A DNA stretch of 64,000 bases. It comes from DASRVA01 sp050732875 (GTDB taxonomy: Bacteria; Gemmatimonadota; Gemmatimonadetes; JACCXV01; JAHWKZ01). The notes under the pieces are model-generated. The model was not told where the DNA came from, did no database searches, and worked only from the letters and a program-made list of their open reading frames with translations. The position numbers and the translations under genes were made by a program. This document shows, one piece after another, positions 7,752 to 17,021 of the stretch. The stretch covers positions 5,822 to 69,821 of the forward strand of contig JBOHRQ010000008.1 of assembly GCA_050732875.1 (NCBI GenBank). The letters run 5' to 3'. Every line of letters starts with the position of its first letter. Position 1 is the stretch's first letter.

Positions 7752-8423
7752 GTCGAAACTATCAAAACAGCCCTGCCCTCGGGCACCAAACGGGAGATTC
7801 TCGACTTTCTCATCCGTAAGGAGCTGAGCGCGCAGGAGCTCGCCGACAGGCTGGGGGTCAGCTCAGCCGCCGTCCGCCAGCATCTGGCCATCTTGCAGAG
7901 CGGCGGCCTGGTCATGCGCGGGAAAGCGGACTCCCAGCCCGCCGGTCGCCCGACCTACGTCTATGCTCTCTCGCCGCTCGCCCGCCGCGCCTATCCCAAG
8001 CGGTACGACGTGCTCGCGAGCGAGCTGTTCGAGGTTCTGCAGGACCGGCAAGGCGAAGCGACCGCGCTCGAGCTGGTCGCGACGGCCGCGCGGCGCGTGG
8101 CGCGCCGGGCCCGCGACGGGATGGCCATCGACGACGCCGAGCGACGCTGGGACCTCCTGCTGGCCTGGCTGGATGAGACCTTCGCCCTGGAGGCCGAGTG
8201 GGAGCCCCTCGGCGATGGCCGCCGGCGCATCGTCGTCCACCATTGCCCCTTCCAGGACATCGCCGCGGACCGTCCCCGGGTCTGCGGGACCTTCTTCACC
8301 AACCTGGTCGGGGAGCTCCTGGGCACGGACGGGGTGAGCCACGTGCCGCTCGACGATCGCCTGCGCTGCTGCGCCATCGACATCGAGGACGGCTCGATCG
8401 ACCGGGCGCAGGCCGGCGCGTGA
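7746..8423 (+). CDS. SufR-like winged-helix regulator with Fe-S-type cysteines
   Basis: A 225-residue regulator. Residues 10-70 form a winged helix of ArsR/SufR type (LSAQELADRLGVSSAAVRQH, then a wing with GRPTYVYALS). The C-terminal half has the spaced cysteines of SufR proteins: HHCPF, PRVCGTFF and RLRCCAIDI, which in SufR hold a [4Fe-4S] or [2Fe-2S] cluster. It probably senses iron, redox state or copper poisoning of the cluster. No suf genes are adjacent; the divergent target is a cupredoxin operon. ATG 7746 is chosen because the likely -10 ends at 7738. Confidence 0.82.
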   Translation: MQVETIKTALPSGTKREILDFLIRKELSAQELADRLGVSSAAVRQHLAILQSGGLVMRGKADSQPAGRPTYVYALSPLARRAYPKRYDVLASELFEVLQDRQGEATALELVATAARRVARRARDGMAIDDAERRWDLLLAWLDETFALEAEWEPLGDGRRRIVVHHCPFQDIAADRPRVCGTFFTNLVGELLGTDGVSHVPLDDRLRCCAIDIEDGSIDRAQAGA

Positions 8424-8435
8424 CGACCGCGAGCC

Positions 8436-9803
8436 TCACTCGATCCACACCGACTTGATGTTGACGAACTCGCGGATCCCGAAGGCAGACAGCTCGCGCC
8501 CGTAGCCGCTCTCCTTGATGCCGCCGAAGGGGAGGCGCGGATCCGACCTCACCAGGCCGTTCACGAAGCACGCCCCCGCGTCGAGCTCCTCAGCCGCGAT
8601 CCGCCGCCCGCGCTCGAGGTCGCGGGTGAAGACCGCCGCCCCCAGGCCGAACGAAGTGTCGTTGGCGACCTGGATCGCCTGGGCCTCGTCGGTCACCGGG
8701 ATGATCGACGCCACCGGCCCGAATAATTCCTCCTGGTATCCGGGCGAGGCCGGCTGGACGTCCGTCAGCACGGTCGGCGGGTACCACGCCCCGTCGCGAT
8801 CGGGGATCTCGCCGCCCAGGAGGCAGCGTGCCCCGAGCGCGATCGTCTCCTCCACCTGGCGGTGGAGGCCGTCCCTTAGATCCGCCCGCGCCTGGGGTCC
8901 GACGTCGGTTGCCTCGTCCATCGGGTCGCCGACGACAGCGCTCCGCATGCCCTCGACGAAGCGCCGCTCGAAATCCTTCCGGACCGGCTCCACGACGATG
9001 AACCGCTTGGCGGCGATGCAGCTCTGGCCGGAATTGATGAGCCGGCTCTTCACGCAGGTCGCGACGGCCTGGTCGAGGTCGGCGTCCTCCAGGACGACGT
9101 AGGGGTCGCTGCCGCCCAGCTCGAGCACCGTCTTCTTGAGGCTCTTCCCGGCCGCCTGCGCGACCGCGCGGCCCGCCGGACCGCTGCCGGTCAGGGTGAC
9201 GGCCCGCACGCGGTCGTCCGCGATCAGCGGTGCGACGCGTGCGCTGCCGACGAGGAGAGCCCGAAAGAGGTCCTCGGGGAAGCCCGCCTCGCGGAAGATC
9301 GCTTCGATCGCCAGCGCCGACCCGGGAACGTTCGAGGCGTGCTTGAGAAGCGCCGCGTTCCCGGCCATGAGCCCCGGCGCGGCGAAGCGGAAGACCTGCC
9401 AGAAGGGGAAGTTCCACGGCATGACGGCCAGGACGACGCCGAGCGGCCGGAAGGCGACGAAGCTCTCCCGGGCGTCGGTCTCGACCGGCTCGTGAGCGAG
9501 GAAGCGCTCCGCGTTCTCCGCGTAGTACTCGCAGACCCAGGCGCACTTCTCGGCCTCGGAGCGGCCGTCCCGGACGGGCTTGCCCATCTCCTCGGCCATG
9601 AGACGCGCGTACTCGCCGGCGCGTTCCTTCAAGACGGCCGCGGCGCCTCGCATCCGACGGCTCCGCTCCTCGAACGAGGTCTCCCGCCACGCCATGAAGG
9701 TCTGGTGGGCGCGCTCGACGATCTCATCCAGCTCGTCGGCGGGTGTCTCCGGGACGGTGCGCAGGGTCTTTCCGGTGGCGGGGTTCACGACTTCGATCGG
9801 CAT
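8436..9803 (-). CDS. NAD(P)-dependent aldehyde dehydrogenase, succinate-semialdehyde type
   Basis: A 455-residue aldehyde dehydrogenase. Key motifs are MPWNFPFWQV (cofactor), LTGSGPAGRAVA, the catalytic Glu in LELGGSDPYVVLED and the catalytic Cys in NSGQSCIAAKRF. The sequence is closest in feel to GabD1-type succinate-semialdehyde dehydrogenases (LLKHASNVPGSALAIE, GGIKESGYGRELS). It would oxidise a short semialdehyde to the acid in the cytoplasm. ATG 9803 is preceded by GGAAGG; the upstream open frame has no site. It converges on the SufR-like regulator. Confidence 0.88.
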   Translation of the reverse strand: MPIEVVNPATGKTLRTVPETPADELDEIVERAHQTFMAWRETSFEERSRRMRGAAAVLKERAGEYARLMAEEMGKPVRDGRSEAEKCAWVCEYYAENAERFLAHEPVETDARESFVAFRPLGVVLAVMPWNFPFWQVFRFAAPGLMAGNAALLKHASNVPGSALAIEAIFREAGFPEDLFRALLVGSARVAPLIADDRVRAVTLTGSGPAGRAVAQAAGKSLKKTVLELGGSDPYVVLEDADLDQAVATCVKSRLINSGQSCIAAKRFIVVEPVRKDFERRFVEGMRSAVVGDPMDEATDVGPQARADLRDGLHRQVEETIALGARCLLGGEIPDRDGAWYPPTVLTDVQPASPGYQEELFGPVASIIPVTDEAQAIQVANDTSFGLGAAVFTRDLERGRRIAAEELDAGACFVNGLVRSDPRLPFGGIKESGYGRELSAFGIREFVNIKSVWIE

Positions 9804-9904
9804 GCGCCTTCCTTTCCGGACGTGCAGGGAATCCAACGTCGCCGGGGCAGCGCGCCGGATCAAGTTCCCGCGGCTTCCGGCCTCTCGACTGGGCCGCCCG
9901 GCGG

Positions 9905-10489
9905 TCAGCCCGGGGACGGCAGAAGCTCGAGCCCAGCCGACTCGGCGGCGGCGCGATACCAGCGGCCCAGCTCCGGGACTTGATAATGGGCGTTGAGACC
10001 GCTCGGATTGGGCAGCGCCCAGAGCTCGGCCCCCGACAGCCGTTCCTCCTGCCTGCCCACTTCCGCTCCCGGCCGCTGGAAGGCCGCCCGGTAGGCGGTG
10101 AGCCCGACCACGGCGACCACGCGCGGCTCGAGTCGCGCCACCTTCCGGATCAGCCCGCGCGCCCCCGCGCGCAGCTCGTCGGTCCCGAGCTCGTCCGCCC
10201 GCGCCGTGGCCCGGTCGACCAGGTTGGTGATGCCGATCCCCCGGTCGAGAAGCGCAGCCCGCGAGAGACGGTCGAAGCCGCCCCGGACGTCCAGCTCCTT
10301 GGCGACCAGCCCACCGGCGTGAAGGGCCTTGTAGAAGCGGTTCCCGGGGCGCGCGAAGTGGGCCTGCACGGCGGCGGTCCAGAGGCCGGGATTGATCCCG
10401 ACGAAGAGTAGCCGGACGTCCGTGCGGACCAGGTCGGGCACGCCGCGTCCGCGAGCGGCCTCGAGATCGGCGCGAGAAGGCCTCGTCAC
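9905..10489 (-). CDS. mug: G/U mismatch-specific DNA glycosylase (Mug/TDG family)
   Basis: About 194 residues of the uracil-DNA glycosylase superfamily, which removes U or T opposite G. Diagnostic pieces are LLFVGINPGLWTA (catalytic-site loop), PGNRFYKALHAGG, and the second motif PNPSGLNAHYQ. The start is uncertain: the frame runs open to 10651, but upstream residues are low-complexity and overlap the TPP riboswitch on the other strand, so GTG 10489 is preferred. It is divergent from the tenA unit. Confidence 0.85.
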   Translation of the reverse strand: MTRPSRADLEAARGRGVPDLVRTDVRLLFVGINPGLWTAAVQAHFARPGNRFYKALHAGGLVAKELDVRGGFDRLSRAALLDRGIGITNLVDRATARADELGTDELRAGARGLIRKVARLEPRVVAVVGLTAYRAAFQRPGAEVGRQEERLSGAELWALPNPSGLNAHYQVPELGRWYRAAAESAGLELLPSPG

Positions 10490-10553
10490 GCCTTCAACAT
10501 CGGACCGACCGAAGCCGGCCGCCAACCCGCCTGCGCCGGTGGAGCGGGCCGCG

Positions 10554-10559
10554 TATACT
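10554..10559 (+). promoter_or_regulatory. Probable -10 box of the tenA unit
   Basis: TATACT lies just upstream of the riboswitch, placing the start site at about 10566, right at the aptamer's first stem. No good -35 is visible 16-18 bases upstream. Confidence 0.5.
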
Positions 10560-10564
10560 CGGGC

Positions 10565-10643
10565 GCCGACAGGGGTGCTGGGTTCGCTCCCGGCTGAGAT
10601 CACACCCTCAGGACCTGATCCGGGTAATGCCGGCGAAGGGAGG
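10565..10643 (+). promoter_or_regulatory. TPP riboswitch (THI element)
   Basis: The conserved thiamine-pyrophosphate aptamer pieces appear in order: CAGGGGTGC, GGCTGAGATCACACCCTC, GGACCTGATCCGGGTAATGC and CGGCGAAGGGAGG. The last stem contains the GGGAGG that serves as the ribosome-binding site for the ATG at 10650. There is no room for a separate expression platform, so TPP binding probably blocks translation directly by hiding the Shine-Dalgarno. Confidence 0.95.
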
Positions 10644-10649
10644 TCGCGC

Positions 10650-11315
10650 ATGGGATTCTCCGCCGATCTGATCGAACGGGTGGGACCGCTCTGGAGGCGG
10701 ATGCTCGACCACCCCTTCCTGCTCGAGACGCGCGACGGTTCGCTCCCCGACTCGACGTTCGCACGCTGGATGCGCCAGGACTACCTGTTCGTCGAGGCGG
10801 CGATCCCGTTCATGGAGGCGCTGGTCGCGAAGGCCCCGGCCGGGCATCGAAAACCCCTGACCGACGCGATCAAGGCATTCCACGGCGAGCTCGAGATCTT
10901 CCGCGAGCGCGCCGGCGCGGCAGGTGTCGACCTCAAGGACATCGCGCCGGCCTTCGTCTGTCACGCCTACGTCCAGTTCCTGCTCTCCACCGCTTCCTAC
11001 GCCGGCTATCCGGAGGGGTTCACCGTCCTCTATGCGGCCGAGAAGGCGTATCACGAGTCGTGGAAGGTGGTGAGGTCGGGAATCGCCCCGGACTCGCCGT
11101 GGACAGGTTTCGTCGAGAACTGGGCGGGCGACGCGTTCGCCGGATGGGTGGCCTGGCTGGAGGCCGAGCTGGACGCGCTGGCCGATGAGGCCGGGCCGGC
11201 GGCGGGCGAGCGGATGGCGCAGCTCTTCGATCTCACCGTCCGCTACGAGATCGCGTTCTGGGAGCTGGCTTACGGCCGCGCCGACGGCTGGCCGGGGGTC
11301 GAGACGAAGCCGTGA
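10650..11315 (+). CDS. tenA: TenA-family protein lacking the catalytic Cys (TenA_E-like)
   Basis: A 221-residue all-helical TenA/THI-4 protein of thiamine salvage. It has the family opening (HPFLLETRDGSLPDSTFARWMRQDY) and helices through YEIAFWELAY. At the position where TenA_C enzymes carry the nucleophilic Cys (LLPCxWxY in its neighbour) it reads VLYAAEKAYHESW, so it belongs with the Cys-less TenA_E type, where substrate and chemistry differ. It is the first gene behind the TPP riboswitch and overlaps the next gene by 4 bases. Confidence 0.88.
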   Translation: MGFSADLIERVGPLWRRMLDHPFLLETRDGSLPDSTFARWMRQDYLFVEAAIPFMEALVAKAPAGHRKPLTDAIKAFHGELEIFRERAGAAGVDLKDIAPAFVCHAYVQFLLSTASYAGYPEGFTVLYAAEKAYHESWKVVRSGIAPDSPWTGFVENWAGDAFAGWVAWLEAELDALADEAGPAAGERMAQLFDLTVRYEIAFWELAYGRADGWPGVETKP

Positions 11316-11980
11316 CCGCCTTCACCGACGAGCTTTTCGAGGCCGGACGGCTGATCTGGGAGGCCCAGCTCGAGCACCCTTTCGTGAAGGGAATCGCGGC
11401 CGGCGGCCTCGACGAGGACCGGTTCCGGCGCTGGGTCGTCCAGGACTACCTGTACCTGAAGGAGTTCGCGCGCGTCTTCGCGTGGGCGGCGGCGAAGGCC
11501 GACCGTCTCGAGGGGATGTCCTGGTACGCGGCGGCCCTCGACCTGACGCTCAACAGCGAGATGGACCTCCACCGCACGTACGCCGCCCGCTTCGGGCTGT
11601 CGGCGGCGGACCTGGAGGCGGGCGAGATGTGGCCGACCACCCGCGCCTATACGGACTTTCTCGTGCGCACGGCGGCTGACGGTGATCTGGCCGAGCTGGT
11701 CGCGGCGCTCCTTCCCTGTGCCTGGGGGTACGCGTGGATCGGGAAGCGCCTCGCCGAGGAGGGGCGTCCGGCCGATGCGCGCTACGCGGACTGGATCGAA
11801 CAGTACGCCGCGCCGGAGTTCCAGGCGGCGGCGGAGTGGCTGAAGGCGGAGATGGACCGGCTGGCGGCGGATGCGTCCTCCGAGAAGCGTGAGCGACTAC
11901 GCGCGCTCTTTGTCCTCTCCAGCCGTTACGAGTGGCTGTTCTGGGACATGTGCTGGCGGGGCGAGGCGTGGCCGGTGTAG
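11312..11980 (+). CDS. tenA: Aminopyrimidine aminohydrolase, TenA_C type
   Basis: A 222-residue TenA with the catalytic Cys at residue 136 in LLPCAWGYAWIG, close to Cys135 of Bacillus TenA. Such enzymes hydrolyse thiamine breakdown products (formylaminopyrimidine pathway) to HMP for re-use. GTG overlaps the previous stop (GTGA), so it is translationally coupled to the Cys-less paralogue and shares its TPP control. Other matching segments are DYLYLKEFARVFAWA and the final SSRYEWLFWDMCW. Confidence 0.9.
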   Translation: MTAFTDELFEAGRLIWEAQLEHPFVKGIAAGGLDEDRFRRWVVQDYLYLKEFARVFAWAAAKADRLEGMSWYAAALDLTLNSEMDLHRTYAARFGLSAADLEAGEMWPTTRAYTDFLVRTAADGDLAELVAALLPCAWGYAWIGKRLAEEGRPADARYADWIEQYAAPEFQAAAEWLKAEMDRLAADASSEKRERLRALFVLSSRYEWLFWDMCWRGEAWPV

Positions 11981-12032
11981 GATAGCGCCACCGTTCGGGA
12001 GCCTGACCTGGACACACAGCCCGGAGCCCGCC

Positions 12033-14600
12033 CTGCCGAAGCGGCTCGCGATCACCGCCGCGCTCCTCCTCGGCGCCGCCCCGCTGGCCGCGCAGACGAT
12101 CCCGTCCCCCTCCGTATACCTGGGGATCGAGATCGGCGCCGACCGGACGCTCGCCGACTACCATCAGATCCGCCGCTACTTCGCGATGCTGGACTCGGTC
12201 TCGGAGCGGGTCGTGGTCGAGGACTTGGGCCCGACCACGCAGGGCGAGCCGATGATCGTGACGGTCATCTCGAGCGCGGAGAACATCGCCAACAGGGAGC
12301 GCATCAAGGATATCGCGCGCCGGCTCGCCGACCCGCGGGGCCTCGCGGACGACGAGGCGGAGCGGCTGATCGCCGAGGGGCGAGCGGTCGTCATCGTCAC
12401 CGGCAACATCCACTCGACCGAGATCGGGTCCAGCCAGATGGCGATGGAGTGGGCGCACGACCTGGCCGCGGCCGAGGATCCGGAGACGCTCAGCCGACTC
12501 GAGAACGTGGTGCTCCTGCTCGTCCCTTCGGTCAATCCGGACGGCCAGATCATGGAGGTCGAGTGGTATCGCCGCTGGCTGGGGACGCCGTACGAGGGGG
12601 GCCGCATGCCGTGGCTCTATCACGAGTACGTGGGCCACGACAACAATCGTGACTGGTTCATGCTGACCCAGGCCGAGACGCGTCACCTGACGCGGGCGGT
12701 CTACCACGAGTGGTTCCCTCAGGTGTGGGTCGACCATCACCAGATGGGCGACCAGACCCCGCGCATGTTCATCCCGCCCTTCTCCGACCCTATGGACCCC
12801 GGGATCCATCCCCTGATCTGGCGCGAGATCAATTTGATCGGAGCGAACATGGCGTACCGGCTCGAGCAGGCCGGGAAGGCGGGAGTCATTTACGGCTATT
12901 CGTACGACGCATACTGGATCGGCGGAACGCGCAACACGGGATGGTGGAAGAACATCACCGGGCTCCTGACGGAGACGGCTTCGGCGCGGATGGCCAGTCC
13001 GCTCCGCGTCTACCCGGGCGAGCTCGAGGGTGGGCGGAAGGGCCTCGTCGAGTACGGCCCACAGATCAACCACCCGAACCCCTGGCCAGGTGGGGAATGG
13101 CGTCTGCGGGACATCATGGAGTACCAGCGGGTCGCCTCCGACGCGCTCCTCGAAACCGCGGCGACCCGGCGCGAGGATCTGCTCCGCGACATGCTCGAGC
13201 GCGCCCGGGACGCGATCGCGAAGGCCGAGCCGGACGAGGCGTACCTGATCCGGCGCGACCAGCGCGACTACCCGACCGCGAGACGGCTGGCGCAGCTCCT
13301 GGCCGACCACGGCGTGGAGGTGCGGCAGGCGGGGAACGGCGACTACTGGATTCCGCTCGCCCAGCCCTACGCGCGGTTCGTGCGCGAGATGCTGGAGCCT
13401 CAGCGCTATCCCGAGATCACGCCCGTACAGGGAGCGGAGTTCCTTCGACCCTACGATGTCTCGGCGTGGACGCTCCCCCTCATGATGGGGGTCGAGGTGG
13501 AACGGACGCGGCTCCCCGGGGGCCTCACCGCGAAGCGGCTTCCGCACGCGCTGGGCGGGACCGTGCCGAAGCCCATCCTGACCCCCGACCGCTTCGGCGC
13601 CATGCCCGAGGATTCCGCAGCCGACCCGCCCGGACCGATGACGGTCCCGAGGACTTCCCCCGAGTCGGCCAGGATCGTGAATTCGGCGCTGGCCGGGGGT
13701 ACCAGCGTGCATGTCGCTCCGGACGGGACCTTCTATGTGGGTGAGCCGACGGCCGCCGGGATGCGCACGATCGACGGAACCGTGATCGGCGACGCGGAGG
13801 GAGGGCCTTATGCCTGGACGTTTCCTCCCGACGCCTGGACCCTCCGCGCCCCCCGCGTGGCCACCTACAAGCCGTGGCTCGCCTCGATGGACGAGGGCTG
13901 GACGCGATGGGTGCTGGAGACCTACGGATTCGACGTGACCGCGCTCGAGACGGACGCGATCCTGCGGGGCGATCTGTCCGGATTCGACGCGCTCATCCTC
14001 CCCGACATCGACCCCCCCGTCATCGCCAGCGGAAAGCCGGAGCGTGAAGGAGACGAGATGCGCTACTGGCGGGAGCTGCCGCCCGAGTACGGTGGAGGCC
14101 TGGGCGAAGAGGGCGCCCGGGCGATCCGCGAGTTCGTCGAGCAGGGCGGCACGCTGATCGCGTTCGACTCGTCGATCCAGTACGTGGTCGACGAGTTCAA
14201 CGTGCCCGTCCGGAACGCCCTGGCCGGCGTCTCGCGCGGCGACTTCGACGCTCCGGGGGCGCTGCTCCGGGTCGACGTGGACTCCACCCACCCGCTCGGC
14301 CACGGCCTCCCCGAAGCGGTCGCTGTGTTCCTGGACGACGCGACCGCGCTGGCCACCGAGCCGCCGGGACCGGAGCTGGAGCGATGGGTGGTGGCGAGCT
14401 ACCCGGCCGACGACCGCGACATCCTGCTCTCGGGCTGGATCGAGGGCGCCGAGCGGCTGGAGCGCCGCGCCGCGGCGGTCGCCCTCACCTATGGCAGAGG
14501 GCGGATCGCGCTCTTCGCCTTCCGTCCCCAGCATCGCGGGCAGACCCACGCCACCTTCCCGTTCCTCTTCAATGCCATCTGGTGGTCGGTGGCGCCCTAG
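12033..14600 (+). CDS. Exported M14-family zinc carboxypeptidase-like protein
   Basis: About 855 residues with a signal peptide (LAITAALLLGAAPLAAQ). The M14 domain occupies roughly residues 20-350: zinc ligands in GNIHSTEIGSS (H-x-x-E) and WVDHHQMGD, substrate-binding GHDNNRDWFM, and a probable catalytic Glu in GLLTETASAR. The C-terminal third looks like a glutamine-amidotransferase-like fold (DALILPDIDPP, GGTLIAFDSS) with no obvious catalytic triad. The start is unsure; CTG 12033 is preferred because it begins the basic n-region LPKRL. Probably a secreted peptidase. Confidence 0.85.
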   Translation: MPKRLAITAALLLGAAPLAAQTIPSPSVYLGIEIGADRTLADYHQIRRYFAMLDSVSERVVVEDLGPTTQGEPMIVTVISSAENIANRERIKDIARRLADPRGLADDEAERLIAEGRAVVIVTGNIHSTEIGSSQMAMEWAHDLAAAEDPETLSRLENVVLLLVPSVNPDGQIMEVEWYRRWLGTPYEGGRMPWLYHEYVGHDNNRDWFMLTQAETRHLTRAVYHEWFPQVWVDHHQMGDQTPRMFIPPFSDPMDPGIHPLIWREINLIGANMAYRLEQAGKAGVIYGYSYDAYWIGGTRNTGWWKNITGLLTETASARMASPLRVYPGELEGGRKGLVEYGPQINHPNPWPGGEWRLRDIMEYQRVASDALLETAATRREDLLRDMLERARDAIAKAEPDEAYLIRRDQRDYPTARRLAQLLADHGVEVRQAGNGDYWIPLAQPYARFVREMLEPQRYPEITPVQGAEFLRPYDVSAWTLPLMMGVEVERTRLPGGLTAKRLPHALGGTVPKPILTPDRFGAMPEDSAADPPGPMTVPRTSPESARIVNSALAGGTSVHVAPDGTFYVGEPTAAGMRTIDGTVIGDAEGGPYAWTFPPDAWTLRAPRVATYKPWLASMDEGWTRWVLETYGFDVTALETDAILRGDLSGFDALILPDIDPPVIASGKPEREGDEMRYWRELPPEYGGGLGEEGARAIREFVEQGGTLIAFDSSIQYVVDEFNVPVRNALAGVSRGDFDAPGALLRVDVDSTHPLGHGLPEAVAVFLDDATALATEPPGPELERWVVASYPADDRDILLSGWIEGAERLERRAAAVALTYGRGRIALFAFRPQHRGQTHATFPFLFNAIWWSVAP

Positions 14601-14653
14601 CTGCCCGGCTCCCGTTCGTTGGCGGGGCGAGCGGGGAGCGGTATCGTGATGAC

Positions 14654-16405
14654 GTGCGCCGATCGCTGTTCGCCCCCGCGCTGATCCTCGGGCTGGCGGC
14701 GAGTCCAGCCATCGCTTTCCAGCAGCCGAGCGACTCCATCGACGTCCTCCAGGAGGCCCGGGCCGCCCAGGTCGAGTTCGAGCGGGTGCGCATGGCCCAC
14801 CTCCCCTGGGGCTCGAGCCGGGCCGGCTCCGCTCGCGACGAGATCGTGGGACGACTGGTTCTGCTGGGCGACGAGGGGGAGGAGTGGCGGGCGCCGCCCG
14901 ATCCGTCGCCGGTGGTCGAGGCGCGGCGGGAGCTCCTGGGGGCGCTCTCCGGAGCCGCCGCCGACCTCCCGGGCGACGGATGGATCGCGGGCCAGCGTGT
15001 TTTCTACCACGTCGAGGCTGGGCGCGCCGACGCCGCCCTCGCGGCGGCGCGCGAGTGCCGGGGGGAGGCATGGTGGTGCCACGCCCTGGCTGGCTACGCC
15101 CATCACGCGGCGGGTGACTTCGTGGCCTCTGAGGCCGCGTTCGAGGAAGCGCTGGCGGGAATGCCGTCCACCGACCGGCGGCGCTGGCTCGATCTCGACG
15201 ATCTCATTGAGGGCGAGGCGGAGCAGGCGTACCGGGACTCCGAGGATGGAGACCGTGCCGCCTTTCTCGGCCGCTTCTGGTGGCTCGCCGATCCGCTCTG
15301 GAGCCTGTCCGGCAACGACCGCCGCACCGAGCACTTCTCCCGGCACGTCCTGGACCGGATCCTCAGGGACGCCCGGACGCCGTTCGAGCTGGGATGGGGG
15401 AGCGACCTGCGCGAGGTCCTGATCCGCTACGGCTGGCCGACCGGCTGGGAGCGGATCCGGGCCCGGACGTGGGCGCTGGGAGCCGGAGGCGGGTCGGGCG
15501 TGGTCGGCCACGATCCGCTCGGCGAGCGGCGCTTCGTGGCGAGCGGGGACGCGTTCGCGCGGCCGACGGAGCGCGACTTCGTACAGGGGAGCCTCGAGGA
15601 TGACGGGGCCCGCTCCACCTACGCGCCGGCCTACGCCGAGCGGTTCGTCGACCTCGACCACCAGCTCGCGATCTTCCGGCGCGGGGATTCCGCGCGGGTC
15701 GTGGCGGGGTGGAGCCTGCCTCCCGATTCGCTCGGCGGATCGACGCGTGGCCCGTCAGCGGACTCGTCCGCTGGCGACGTCGAGGCGGCCCTCGTCGTGT
15801 CTACGGATCCTGAATCGCCTTTCCGACTCGTCCGGTCGAGGGAGTCGGGCGTCTCCGGCACCCTGGCCCTGACCGTGGCGTGGTCCCCCGCCGTCGTCAG
15901 CGTCGAGGCGCTGGCCCGGGAGGCCAGCCTGGCCGCGCGCGCCCGCTACGGACTGCCGATCGACGGACCGGCGGGCAGGCGTCCCGCGCTCTCGGACCTG
16001 CTGCTCGTGGACCCCGCCGGAGGGTTGCCCCGCTCGCTCCGGGAAGCCACCTCGCGGGCGAGGGCAAGCGTGCGCGTCGAGCCGGATCGATCCGTGGGGG
16101 TCTTCTGGGAGATCTACCCTCCGGGGGGCGGACCCTACGAAGCGCGGCTCTCGATGCGCCTCAAGGACGAGCAAGGGGGCTTCTGGAAGGGCCTCGGAGC
16201 GGCGCTCGGCCTGACCGATCGAGCGGGAGGCTCGGTCGCCCTCGAATGGATCGAAACGATTCCGGCCCGCCAGGAGGTCTATCCGCGCGCGCTGGTCCTG
16301 AGTCTCCCGGACCTTCCGCCGGGCCGCTACGCGCTGGAGCTGGAGGTCGTGCTCCCGGACTCGCGGAGGGCGTGGGTGGAGCGGCCGATCGTGGTCGAGG
16401 AATAG
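14654..16405 (+). CDS. Exported protein with GWxTD-like domain
   Basis: A 583-residue protein from a GTG start with signal peptide (RRSLFAPALILGLAASPAIA). Residues about 120-180 suggest TPR-like helices (ALAGYAHHAAGDFVASEAAF). The segment FWWLADPLWSLSGNDRRTEH followed by GWGSDLREVLIRYGWP matches the GWxTD domain pattern, found in secreted proteins of Bacteroidota, Acidobacteriota and Gemmatimonadota and of unknown function. The C-terminal half is beta-rich. It follows the M14 peptidase by about 50 bases on the same strand. Confidence 0.7.
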   Translation: MRRSLFAPALILGLAASPAIAFQQPSDSIDVLQEARAAQVEFERVRMAHLPWGSSRAGSARDEIVGRLVLLGDEGEEWRAPPDPSPVVEARRELLGALSGAAADLPGDGWIAGQRVFYHVEAGRADAALAAARECRGEAWWCHALAGYAHHAAGDFVASEAAFEEALAGMPSTDRRRWLDLDDLIEGEAEQAYRDSEDGDRAAFLGRFWWLADPLWSLSGNDRRTEHFSRHVLDRILRDARTPFELGWGSDLREVLIRYGWPTGWERIRARTWALGAGGGSGVVGHDPLGERRFVASGDAFARPTERDFVQGSLEDDGARSTYAPAYAERFVDLDHQLAIFRRGDSARVVAGWSLPPDSLGGSTRGPSADSSAGDVEAALVVSTDPESPFRLVRSRESGVSGTLALTVAWSPAVVSVEALAREASLAARARYGLPIDGPAGRRPALSDLLLVDPAGGLPRSLREATSRARASVRVEPDRSVGVFWEIYPPGGGPYEARLSMRLKDEQGGFWKGLGAALGLTDRAGGSVALEWIETIPARQEVYPRALVLSLPDLPPGRYALELEVVLPDSRRAWVERPIVVEE

Positions 16406-16415
16406 GCGCCCCTGC

Positions 16416-17012
16416 GTGACCATCGATCCACGCATCGAGCTTCTGGAGGCGGTCCTGGCGGTAAGGGCGCCTCGTCGCCTGACTCGCGGGGCGAAGGATC
16501 AGGAGGCCGCGGTCGCCCTGGTGGTTAGGCCAGGCGAGGACCTCGAGATCCTGCTCGTCCAGCGCGCCCTGCGGGACGCCGACCCGTGGTCGGGTCATGT
16601 GGGCCTACCCGGCGGTCGGATGCACGCCGAGGACCGGGACTTGCTCGCGACGGCCCTCCGCGAGACCGAGGAGGAGACCGGTGTGTCGATCGCGAACCAT
16701 GGTCGAACCCTGGGATTCCTCGACGACGTCGAGCCGGCCACCCCGCGGCTGCCGCCGATCGTCATCGCGCCGCTGGTCGCCGCGGTCGGCCCCGGGACCG
16801 TCGCCGTCCCCGACGGGCGCGAGGTGACGGCGACGATGTGGGTGCCGCTCGACGCGCTTCGCGACCCCGGGGCCCGGGCGGAGCATCTCGTCGAGCAGGA
16901 GGACTTCCGCCGCGTCTTCCCCGCGATCCGTCACGGCAAGCGCGTCGTCTGGGGGCTGACGCACCGGATCCTGATGGGGTTTCTGGACGTGGCCGCGAGC
17001 GCGGGGCTCTGA
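16416..17012 (+). CDS. Nudix hydrolase, CoA-pyrophosphatase-like (NudL type)
   Basis: A 198-residue Nudix enzyme. The box reads GGRMHAEDRDLLATALRETE then EETGV, with REtEEE supplying Mg ligands. The preceding ILLVQRALRDADPWSGHVGL matches the UPF0035 region of CoA pyrophosphatases, which cleave CoA to phosphopantetheine and 3',5'-ADP. The box is two residues longer than the canonical spacing, as is common in this subfamily. GTG start 10 bases after the previous stop. Substrate inferred from the subfamily. Confidence 0.85.
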   Translation: MTIDPRIELLEAVLAVRAPRRLTRGAKDQEAAVALVVRPGEDLEILLVQRALRDADPWSGHVGLPGGRMHAEDRDLLATALRETEEETGVSIANHGRTLGFLDDVEPATPRLPPIVIAPLVAAVGPGTVAVPDGREVTATMWVPLDALRDPGARAEHLVEQEDFRRVFPAIRHGKRVVWGLTHRILMGFLDVAASAGL

Positions 17013-17021
17013 GCAGGGAGG

